From positions 1-5,764 of the forward strand of contig CALAHA010000399.1 in assembly GCA_937891565.1 (NCBI GenBank): 5,764 bases of DNA, in the 5' to 3' direction. This DNA is from an uncultured Ilumatobacter sp. (GTDB lineage: Bacteria > Actinomycetota > Acidimicrobiia > Acidimicrobiales > Ilumatobacteraceae). The position numbers were made by a program, and so were the translations under genes. The notes below the pieces were generated by a model. The model was given only the letters and a program-made list of their open reading frames with translations, was not told the DNA's origin and ran no database searches. Positions 1 through 5,064 of the stretch are shown piece after piece (position 1 is the first letter of the stretch; the number at the start of each line of letters is the position of its first letter).

Positions 1-1
1 G

Positions 2-541
2 GGCTGGATTGCCAAGGCAACACGCAAGGAAGTCGGTGATCTCACCTGCGTGATCCTCGACCGGCCGCGCCACGCCGAGCTGATCGCCGAGGTCCGCGCC
101 AGCGGCTGCCGTATTCGCCTCATCACCGACGGCGACGTCTACGGCGCAGTGGCGACCTGCTGGCCAGAAGCCGGCGTCGACGTCTTGATGGGTATCGGCG
201 GCACGCCCGAGGCCGTCATCTCCGCTGCTGCCATGAAGGCGATGAACGGTGAGATCCAGTGCCAGTTCTCGCCGCAAAGCGACGCCGAGATGACCGCCAT
301 GACCGACGCCGGATTCGACCTCGGTCGCATTCTCATGCAAGACGATCTGATCACCAGCGACAACTGCTTCTTTGCAGCGACCGGCCTCACCGATGGGGCG
401 CTGCTTCGGGGTGTGCGCTTCGACAAACAGGGCGCACGCACCCAGAGCCTCGTGATGCGTTCGCGCAGCGGAACCGTCCGCATGATCGACGCCCACCACC
501 GTGTCTCAAAGCTTCGCGAGTTCGCCGCCATCGATTACTAA
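2..541 (+). CDS. glpX: Class II fructose-1,6-bisphosphatase GlpX, C-terminal part (5' end outside window)
   Basis: GlpX hydrolyses fructose-1,6-bisphosphate to fructose-6-phosphate in the cytoplasm, the committed step of gluconeogenesis. The reading frame is open to the left edge, so the 179 visible residues are only the C-terminal half of a roughly 320-340 residue protein; the GTG at 50 is an internal Val. Family landmarks, numbered within the fragment: the phosphate-binding DRPRH at 20-24, the DGDV motif at 43-46, the GGTPEAV loop at 66-72 whose Glu70 corresponds to a metal-ligand Glu of E. coli GlpX, then the FAATGLTDGALLRGV and ARTQSLVMR strands and a final MIDAHH. The first position of the phosphate motif is Arg where E. 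coli GlpX has Lys, a conservative change. The gene ends in TAA and faces the convergent aldolase-fold gene about 100 bp away. The N-terminal metal site cannot be inspected here. The family call is secure. Confidence 0.95.
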   Translation, partial: GWIAKATRKEVGDLTCVILDRPRHAELIAEVRASGCRIRLITDGDVYGAVATCWPEAGVDVLMGIGGTPEAVISAAAMKAMNGEIQCQFSPQSDAEMTAMTDAGFDLGRILMQDDLITSDNCFFAATGLTDGALLRGVRFDKQGARTQSLVMRSRSGTVRMIDAHHRVSKLREFAAIDY

Positions 542-595
542 TCCACCACGGGGCTCCTGACCCACAGCAACCGTTCGCCGTCTGCGTTGGTCTCC

Positions 596-610
596 GCCCG
601 ATGAGCGGGC
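596..610. terminator. Weak hairpin between convergent glpX and aldolase-fold genes
   Basis: The 99-bp gap between the two convergent stop codons (542-640) holds GCCCG-ATGAG-CGGGC, a 5-bp perfect stem with a 5-nt loop. It is the best hairpin I find in the gap and its position suits a bidirectional terminator. The stem is short and there is no T-run on either side, so this may be chance in GC-rich DNA or part of a factor-dependent termination region. Nothing else is recognisable in this gap. Confidence 0.25.
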
Positions 611-640
611 TCGTTGGCAGCGGGCAAACACTGCGCTCGG

Positions 641-1402
641 TCAGTTGTCGAGCAGGCTCCGACGGAGCCATTGGAACACGCGCCAGCCGGTGAGCCCGCC
701 CGCCATCGTGTCAGCAGCAATTGCGGCGGCCGCGTCGCTGATTGCCTTGCCGTTCGGCGCCTTGACGTGCACCTCGGCGACGCGTTCAGCCATCACGAAC
801 CAGCCGACCGCCTCTTCAACAGTGCGCCCAACGGTGAGTAACCCGTGATTGCGGAGGATGCAAAGCTTTGCTTCACCCAGCGATGCCGCGATCCGCTTGC
901 CCCCGTCGGTGGAGAGAACCTCGACTTCTTCGTCGTCGAACAGCGCTTGATCGAAAACGAACGCAGTCGATTCCTGGCTCAACGAACGAAACGGTTCGAC
1001 GTTCGCCGACCACGGCGTACCGAACTGCGTGTGCGTGTGACATGCACTGACCACATCGGGGCGCGCTTCGAGCAGCGGTGCGTGAATGTTGTAGCCCGCC
1101 GTGTTGACGGCGCCGGTCGGGTTGCCCTCGGCATCGACAACATCACCACCGGGTCCAACGAGGACCAGCCGTTCCGGCGTGGCCGCACTGAACGCGATGC
1201 CCCAGTCGAGCAGCCAGAAGTGATCGGTCAGAATCGGATCGCGCGCTGAGACGTGACCGTCGCCGAGTTGCCCCCAGCGTTGTGCACCAAAAATGCGATA
1301 TCCGAGGGCACACATCTTTTTGCGGTGGGCACGCTCAGCCTCGGGTGAACGCACGGTGTCGTACGCATCGACGCCAGGGAAATCCGGATACGCATCAGCC
1401 AT
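641..1402 (-). CDS. Class II aldolase/adducin-fold family protein
   Basis: This 253-residue protein has the class II aldolase/adducin head fold throughout. Visible landmarks are GDGHVSARDP at 47-56, the NTAGYNIH segment at 100-107, the metal-binding CHTHTQFGTPWSAN at 121-134 (His122 and His124) and the third His ligand in LRNHGLLTVG at 183-192 (His186). These three His match the zinc site of fuculose-phosphate aldolase FucA. The acid/base Glu that FucA carries four residues before the conserved His of that helix is Gly103 here, so retro-aldol activity of the FucA kind is doubtful. Many bacterial proteins labelled aldolase/adducin share the N-x-A-G-x-x-I-H pattern and have no assigned substrate. 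The ATG at 1402 is chosen because a TACGCT hexamer sits 6 nt upstream with no Shine-Dalgarno sequence, suggesting a leaderless mRNA. It is divergent from the MOSC gene. Fold is certain; the reaction is unknown. Confidence 0.88.
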   Translation of the reverse strand: MADAYPDFPGVDAYDTVRSPEAERAHRKKMCALGYRIFGAQRWGQLGDGHVSARDPILTDHFWLLDWGIAFSAATPERLVLVGPGGDVVDAEGNPTGAVNTAGYNIHAPLLEARPDVVSACHTHTQFGTPWSANVEPFRSLSQESTAFVFDQALFDDEEVEVLSTDGGKRIAASLGEAKLCILRNHGLLTVGRTVEEAVGWFVMAERVAEVHVKAPNGKAISDAAAAIAADTMAGGLTGWRVFQWLRRSLLDN

Positions 1403-1408
1403 GCAATA

Positions 1409-1427
1409 AGCGTATGTCCTCTACGCT
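1409..1427. promoter_or_regulatory. Symmetric divergent leaderless promoter pair (inverted repeat)
   Basis: The 31-bp gap between the two divergent start codons contains a perfect inverted repeat AGCGTA-TGTCCTC-TACGCT. Read outward, each arm is TACGCT, which fits the actinobacterial -10 pattern TANNNT. Each lies exactly 6 nt from its start codon: TACGCT-CGGCTC-ATG to the right (MOSC) and TACGCT-TATTGC-ATG to the left (aldolase-fold gene). That geometry places transcription start on the A of each ATG. No convincing -35 is seen, and the corresponding positions would lie in the opposite gene. The same palindrome could also serve as a repressor or activator site. Sequence symmetry is direct observation; promoter function is inferred. 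Confidence 0.62.
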
Positions 1428-1433
1428 CGGCTC

Positions 1434-1997
1434 ATGGATCCGGATCTGCTTGGAACGGTTGCGGCGGTACACCGCAGCAACGAACATACGTTCTCGAAGG
1501 TTACCTGCGAATCGATCGAGTTGGTAGCCGGGTTGGGCGTCAACGGCGACGCCCACCAAGGTGCGAAGGTCAAGCACCGCTCGCGCGTGGCGGCGAACCC
1601 CGACCAGCCGAACCTCCGTCAGGTCCACCTCGTCATGAGCGAGCTGCTCGACGAAGTCAACGACGCTGGCCACAAAGTCGTTGCGGGCCAATTCGGTGAG
1701 AACATCACGACGACCGGGATTGACCTGATCAACCTCCCCGCCGGTTCAATGCTCCGCATCGGCGACACGACTCTCGTCGCGCTGACCGGCCTCCGCAACC
1801 CGTGTCCGCAAATCAAGTCCGTCGGCGACGGCGTGATGAAAATGATGTTCATCGACGATCAAGACAACCCTGAAGGGCCCAAGATCGGACGTACTGGCGT
1901 CATGGGCGTCGTCATTGCAGGCGGCGTCGTTGCAGCAGGCGATGAGATCAAGATCCGTTTCCCTGCGGGCCCGCTGACTCGCATGGCCAAGGTCTGA
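1434..1997 (+). CDS. MOSC domain-containing protein
   Basis: This is a 187-residue stand-alone MOSC protein, the domain also found at the C-terminus of eukaryotic molybdenum cofactor sulfurase and in mARC and YiiM-type enzymes. Seen in order: a short beta start GTVAAVHRS at 7-15, GLGVNGDAHQG at 33-43 (the family's G-D-x-H-x-G motif), RQVHLV at 62-67, GQFGENITTTGIDL at 85-98, and the hallmark Cys in TGLRNPCPQI at 118-127 (Cys124). Known members bind molybdopterin or transfer sulfur, or reduce N-hydroxylated compounds; which of these applies cannot be read from the sequence, and no molybdenum enzyme lies in the window. There is no N-terminal beta-barrel or ferredoxin domain. The ATG at 1434 is supported by the -10-like hexamer 6 nt upstream; no ribosome binding site is present. 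It stops 19 bp before the TetR gene and may share transcription with it. Confidence 0.9.
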   Translation: MDPDLLGTVAAVHRSNEHTFSKVTCESIELVAGLGVNGDAHQGAKVKHRSRVAANPDQPNLRQVHLVMSELLDEVNDAGHKVVAGQFGENITTTGIDLINLPAGSMLRIGDTTLVALTGLRNPCPQIKSVGDGVMKMMFIDDQDNPEGPKIGRTGVMGVVIAGGVVAAGDEIKIRFPAGPLTRMAKV

Positions 1998-2004
1998 CAG
2001 AGGC

Positions 2005-2010
2005 TACGTT
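2005..2010 (+). promoter_or_regulatory. Candidate -10 element of the TetR-family gene (leaderless)
   Basis: TACGTT matches TANNNT and is separated by 6 nt (GGGCGA) from the GTG start at 2017, the same spacing as at the MOSC and aldolase-fold genes. No Shine-Dalgarno sequence precedes the GTG. I see no good -35. The element lies in the 19-bp gap after the MOSC stop codon, so the repressor gene would have its own promoter besides possible read-through. Confidence 0.5.
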
Positions 2011-2024
2011 GGGCGAGTGCCCAA
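2009..2024. promoter_or_regulatory. Palindromic operator candidate 1, over the tetR start codon
   Basis: TTGGGC-GAGT-GCCCAA is a perfect 6-bp inverted repeat with a 4-bp centre. It covers the last two bases of the -10 hexamer, the predicted transcription start and the GTG start plus the next codons. A second copy sits at the same place relative to the start of the next gene (2614). Aligning copy 1 reversed with copy 2 extends the match to ATTTTGGGC-N4-GCCCARC (2008-2027 versus 2611-2630). Binding here would block RNA polymerase, as expected for autoregulation by the TetR protein encoded immediately downstream. The pairing with that protein is inferred. Confidence 0.68.
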
Positions 2025-2604
2025 AATCGTGGATCATGTCGAGCGTCGCGGACAGCTCCTCGATGCGGCGGGTCGAGTACTGCTGGAGCACGGCCTCGAC
2101 GGGCTGACCACCCGCCGGGTCACCGAAGCTGCGGGGGAAGCCAAGGGCGCACTGTCGCACTACTTCGACAACAAGGATGACCTCGTCCGCCAGCTCCTGG
2201 AGCGGTTTTACGAACGAATCCGCATGCGATTAGACGCGCGCCTCGCCGGCCTCTCGGGGCTGAATGCACTCAGCGAGCTCATGCTCGAACTCCTCCCGCT
2301 CGACGACGCAAGGCTGGGCGAAGCCCAAGCTGAGTTGTCGTTTGTGGCTGCATCGGTTGGATCACCCAAGCTTGCAGTCTGGTACCACGACCAACGTCGC
2401 CAGCTCACGAAGGTCTTGATGCGCTACACGAAGCAGGCGCAGAGTGCCGGGGAAATCGAGGCCAGCCGTTCAGCCAAGGTGATCGCCGACGAGTTCCTCA
2501 CGCTGATGGACGGATTGAGCATGCAGGCCGTTCTCAACCCGTCGCCGACACATCGCCGAATCCAACGGCAACAGCTCAAGTCCTTTCTCGACAGCCTGCA
2601 CTGA
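2017..2604 (+). CDS. TetR/AcrR-family transcriptional repressor
   Basis: This 195-residue protein has the usual TetR size and plan. The N-terminal HTH domain spans about residues 8-55: helix 1 RRGQLLDAAGRVLLEHG, helix 2 in TTRRVTEAAG (31-40), and the recognition helix in AKGALSHYFDNKDDLV (42-57), a very typical TetR ending. The remaining all-helical part is the ligand-binding and dimerisation domain; it resembles BetI-type C-terminal domains by eye, but the ligand is unknown. The GTG at 2017 is preferred because the protein then begins about seven residues before helix 1 and because a -10-like hexamer lies 6 nt upstream. The palindromes over its own start and over the start of the following PLP-enzyme gene make it a likely autorepressor that also controls that enzyme, whose substrate or product is then the obvious candidate inducer. 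It stops 17 bp before that gene. Confidence 0.93.
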   Translation: MPKIVDHVERRGQLLDAAGRVLLEHGLDGLTTRRVTEAAGEAKGALSHYFDNKDDLVRQLLERFYERIRMRLDARLAGLSGLNALSELMLELLPLDDARLGEAQAELSFVAASVGSPKLAVWYHDQRRQLTKVLMRYTKQAQSAGEIEASRSAKVIADEFLTLMDGLSMQAVLNPSPTHRRIQRQQLKSFLDSLH

Positions 2605-2615
2605 CCTGATATTTT
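2588..2615 (+). promoter_or_regulatory. Candidate promoter of the D-threonine aldolase-like gene
   Basis: TCGACA (2588-2593, one mismatch to the TTGACA -35 consensus) and TATTTT (2610-2615, fits TANNNT) are 16 bp apart. TATTTT is 6 nt from the GTG at 2622, so the predicted mRNA is leaderless. The -35 lies inside the 3' end of the TetR gene. This is the only one of the four leaderless-type starts in the window with a plausible -35. Confidence 0.58.
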
Positions 2616-2629
2616 GGGCGGGTGCCCAG
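2614..2629. promoter_or_regulatory. Palindromic operator candidate 2, over the PLP-enzyme start codon
   Basis: TTGGGC-GGGT-GCCCAG is an inverted repeat with five perfect inner pairs and a 4-bp centre. It starts 8 nt before the GTG at 2622, exactly as copy 1 does relative to the TetR gene start, and the shared string is TTGGGCGRGTGCCCA. It overlaps the end of the TATTTT hexamer and the start codon. Repression by the upstream TetR protein is the simplest reading. Confidence 0.68.
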
Positions 2630-3641
2630 CAAACTGGATCCGACCACCACCGACGAGCTGCAGACACCGTGCCTCGTCGTCGAGTCATCGATCTTCGAAG
2701 CCAACTGCGCCGCGATGGATGCCGTCCTGCCCGGCAACAAGCTCCGCCCTCACGTCAAAGCGTTCAAGTCGACCGCAATGGCACGCCGTCTCGCAAATGG
2801 CGGGCACACCGGTTTCTGCGCCGCCACTCCGCTCGAAATCGAGGGCATGGCCAGAGCAGGCCTCGGCGATGATCTCCTCCTCGCCAACGAGTCGCTCGAC
2901 GTCGCCCGCCTCGGCGCGTTGACCGACGATGCCAACATCACCATTGCAGTCGACTCGGACGCCACCCTCGACGCGGCCATCGCCGGAGGTATCCGAAGCG
3001 TGCTCATCGACGTCGAAATCGGCCTTCCCCGCTGCGGCTGCTCGGTCGACGATGCACCGCGGCTCGCCGACAAGGCACGCCGAGCTGGCCTCGATGTCCG
3101 CGGTGTGATGGGCTACGAGGGCCATCTGATGATGGTCCACGACCGCAGCGAACGTGTCGACAAGGTCGGAGCAGCAACGTCGCTCCTGCTCGAAGCAGCC
3201 GACCGCGTCGGAGGTCAGATCGTGTCCGGTGGTGGCACCGGCACGTTCGATTCCAACACGTGGTGCACTGAAATTCAGGCCGGTAGCTATTGCCTGATGG
3301 ACACCCAGTACCTCGAACTCGACCTCCCCTTCGAATGCGCCCTAAGCGTGCTCGCCACCGTGATCTCCGTGAGCCCAAAGGGCTGGATCGTCGTCGACTG
3401 CGGCCTCAAATCACTTGGCATGGACCACGGCAACCCTTCGTGGTCTGGCGGCAAGGTGCTCTTTTGCTCGGACGAGCACACGACGCTGTCACCCACCGAT
3501 CTGGCCGACTGGAAGGTCGGCGACCGCACGAGATTGCTCCCCGCACACGTCGATCCAACCGTTGCGAAGCACCAGCAGATGTGGGTCGTCGATGGAGACA
3601 CCATCACCGACAAGTGGGACATCGACCTCCGCTTCTGGTGA
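2622..3641 (+). CDS. D-threonine aldolase/D-serine dehydratase-like PLP enzyme
   Basis: This 339-residue protein belongs to the fold-type III PLP enzymes: an alanine-racemase-like N-terminal barrel followed by a D-serine dehydratase-like beta domain. The PLP lysine is expected at Lys46 in LRPHVKAFKS (41-50), the equivalent of RPHxKTxK in family members. Other landmarks are LIDVEIGLPRCGC at 128-140, GYEGHLM at 164-170, SGGGTGTFD at 202-210, the EIQAGSYCLMD segment at 217-227 and VVDCGLKSLGMDHG at 257-270. The C-terminal metal site reads PAHVDPT: His309 and Asp311. An H-x-D pair is what D-threonine aldolase uses for its divalent metal, whereas D-serine dehydratase typically has H-x-C, so cleavage of a D-3-hydroxy amino acid to glycine and an aldehyde is favoured. 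GTG at 2622 is chosen for its promoter spacing; there is no Shine-Dalgarno sequence. Exact substrate is uncertain. Confidence 0.88.
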   Translation: MPSKLDPTTTDELQTPCLVVESSIFEANCAAMDAVLPGNKLRPHVKAFKSTAMARRLANGGHTGFCAATPLEIEGMARAGLGDDLLLANESLDVARLGALTDDANITIAVDSDATLDAAIAGGIRSVLIDVEIGLPRCGCSVDDAPRLADKARRAGLDVRGVMGYEGHLMMVHDRSERVDKVGAATSLLLEAADRVGGQIVSGGGTGTFDSNTWCTEIQAGSYCLMDTQYLELDLPFECALSVLATVISVSPKGWIVVDCGLKSLGMDHGNPSWSGGKVLFCSDEHTTLSPTDLADWKVGDRTRLLPAHVDPTVAKHQQMWVVDGDTITDKWDIDLRFW

Positions 3642-3647
3642 ACCCTT

Positions 3648-3675
3648 CGCCTCACCTCGAGCGGGTGAGGTGGCG
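3648..3675. terminator. Candidate bidirectional terminator between convergent genes
   Basis: CCTCACC (3650-3656) and GGTGAGG (3664-3670) form a perfect 7-bp stem with a 7-nt loop, and the stem can be lengthened by a bulged CGCC/GGCG pairing (3648-3651 with 3672-3675). It starts 7-9 bp after the stop of the PLP-enzyme gene and covers the last codons of convergent cobQ, whose stop is at 3652-3654. Position and strength suit a shared terminator, but no T-tract follows on either side, so termination is unproven. Confidence 0.45.
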
Positions 3676-5064
3676 GAGGAGACCTGTATCGAGATGCTCC
3701 TCGACGGCGTCGGCGAGTTGAACGAACGTGTCGTCGAGCACCGGGCTGATGCGGATGCCCAGCAATCGTTCGACAAATGCGGGGTCTTCAAACAGGCCGT
3801 GGACCGTGGTCGCAACGACATTGTCGCGGCGCCAGCCGACCGGGCCGAGTTCGCTTCGTGCGATCACCAGATCGTCGCCTCCAGCCAACTGGCCGTACCG
3901 AATCTCGTAACCGTCGTGCTGTTCGCCTTGCCAGTCGATGCTCGATCGGACGGTCAGTTTGTCATCAGCCATAGTCGTCCGTATGGGCAGTAGCCCGAGC
4001 ATTTCAGTCGACCCGCGGGCGAAACCTTCAGCACCATTTGCATCATCGAGTGACATTCCCAGCATCATCGCCCCACCACACACACCAATCACCGGTTTCC
4101 CCGCTGCAGCAGCACGCGCGACAGCAATATCAAGGCCGCGCTCACGCATCCATGCAACATCAGCAACGACGTGTTTGGAGCCCGGCAGAACCACGATGTC
4201 GGCCCGCTCAAACGATGCCGCGTCCGTCGCCCAGCGAACGCTGGCGGCATGGCTCAGCATGTGGAACTCATCGAGGTTCGATCCGAACGGCAGCCTTGGA
4301 ATCGCCACCGATGGTGCACCCGCCGGTGCATCGCCGTGCTCGACCGCTCCTTCTTCGCGCGGGAGCCGATGGCGCAACATTGGCAGGACCCCTGCTGCGG
4401 CCATGCCCGTCATTTCGGTCAACCGCGCCGGGCCTGGCGCAAGCAGCGTCGGGTCGCCTCGGAACTTGTTCAGGACGAATCCGCCAAGCCGCTCACGCGT
4501 TGCCTCAGGAACGAGGGCCCAGGTGCCGTAGAGGTGCGCAAACGATCCGCCACGATCGATGTCACTGACCAGCAGCGCTGCTGCATCGGCGTGTTCGATC
4601 ATCCGGTTGTTGACCTGATCGACCAGGTTGATCTCGGCCGGGCTGCCAGCCCCCTCGATCACCACAAGGTCAAACTCGGCGGCAAGTTCGTTCAGCCCTT
4701 CGGCCATTGGTGTCCACAGCGCATCGTGACGGTCCTGCCAGGGCGTTGCCGTCAACTCACGATCGACGACGCCGCGCACGACAACCTGACTTTGCGTGTC
4801 GGCCTCCGGTTTGAGCAGCACCGGGTTCATGCGGACGTCGGGCTCAAGGCCGGCGGCTTTGGCCTGCAACCACTGCGCGACCCCGATCTCGCCGTGGCCG
4901 TGCGGCGTCGCCACGACACGGGCGTTGTTCGACATGTTCTGCGCCTTGAACGGAGCAACACGAACGCCTTCACGTCGGAACCAGGCACACAACGCTGTGA
5001 CCAGTAACGACTTGCCCGCATCGGAAGTGCAGCCGAGCACCATCAGCGGACGAAGGGCAGTCAT
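3652..5064 (-). CDS. cobQ: Cobyric acid synthase (glutamine-hydrolysing)
   Basis: CobQ (CbiP) performs four ATP- and glutamine-dependent amidations of adenosylcobyrinic acid a,c-diamide to give adenosylcobyric acid, in the cytoplasm. At 470 residues it has near full family length. The N-terminal dethiobiotin-synthetase-like ATPase domain shows the P-loop GCTSDAGKS at 11-19, FKAQNMSNNARV at 39-50, VIEGAGSPAEINL at 135-147, LVSDIDRGGSFAHLYG at 165-180 and VLNKFRGD at 197-204. The C-terminal class I glutamine amidotransferase domain has the nucleophile elbow GVCGGAMMLG at 327-336 (Cys329), GYEIRYG at 385-391 and the catalytic His in TTVHGLFEDPAF at 419-430 (His422). Its ATG overlaps the TGA of the ABC ATPase gene as ATGA, with no clear Shine-Dalgarno sequence, so translation is probably coupled. 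No B12 riboswitch is seen in the window; the operon start lies beyond the right edge. Confidence 0.97.
   Translation of the reverse strand: MTALRPLMVLGCTSDAGKSLLVTALCAWFRREGVRVAPFKAQNMSNNARVVATPHGHGEIGVAQWLQAKAAGLEPDVRMNPVLLKPEADTQSQVVVRGVVDRELTATPWQDRHDALWTPMAEGLNELAAEFDLVVIEGAGSPAEINLVDQVNNRMIEHADAAALLVSDIDRGGSFAHLYGTWALVPEATRERLGGFVLNKFRGDPTLLAPGPARLTEMTGMAAAGVLPMLRHRLPREEGAVEHGDAPAGAPSVAIPRLPFGSNLDEFHMLSHAASVRWATDAASFERADIVVLPGSKHVVADVAWMRERGLDIAVARAAAAGKPVIGVCGGAMMLGMSLDDANGAEGFARGSTEMLGLLPIRTTMADDKLTVRSSIDWQGEQHDGYEIRYGQLAGGDDLVIARSELGPVGWRRDNVVATTVHGLFEDPAFVERLLGIRISPVLDDTFVQLADAVEEHLDTGLLRHLTRSR

Noticed and set aside
50..541. GTG at 50 as the start of a short 163-residue GlpX-like protein
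   Set aside because: The same frame continues to the left edge with sequence (GWIAKATRKEVGDLTC) that fits GlpX, so the gene begins outside the window.
845..1249. + strand open frame of 134 codons opposite the aldolase-fold gene
   Set aside because: The opposite strand encodes conserved metal-binding motifs; this frame has no family resemblance.
1403..1433. A third copy of the TTGGGC-N4-GCCCAA operator in the divergent gap
   Set aside because: The gap's inverted repeat is AGCGTA/TACGCT with a 7-nt spacer and has no GGGC/GCCC half-sites, so there is no sign that the TetR protein acts there.
1875..1880. GGGCCC palindrome within the MOSC gene
   Set aside because: It is a short chance palindrome inside coding sequence, lacks the 4-bp centre and flanks of the operator copies, and is not near a start codon.
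2685..3140. - strand open frame of 151 codons opposite the PLP-enzyme gene
   Set aside because: It mirrors the codon pattern of the true gene and shows no conserved motif.
3938..4531. Second + strand open frame of 197 codons across cobQ
   Set aside because: It overlaps both cobQ and another shadow frame, has low-complexity Ser/Pro/Arg content and no promoter or ribosome-binding signal.
4171..5007. Long open frame of 278 codons on the + strand inside cobQ
   Set aside because: It is antisense to a gene with all CobQ motifs. The translation is rich in Arg, His and Gln with no recognisable domain, typical of a GC-rich antisense shadow.
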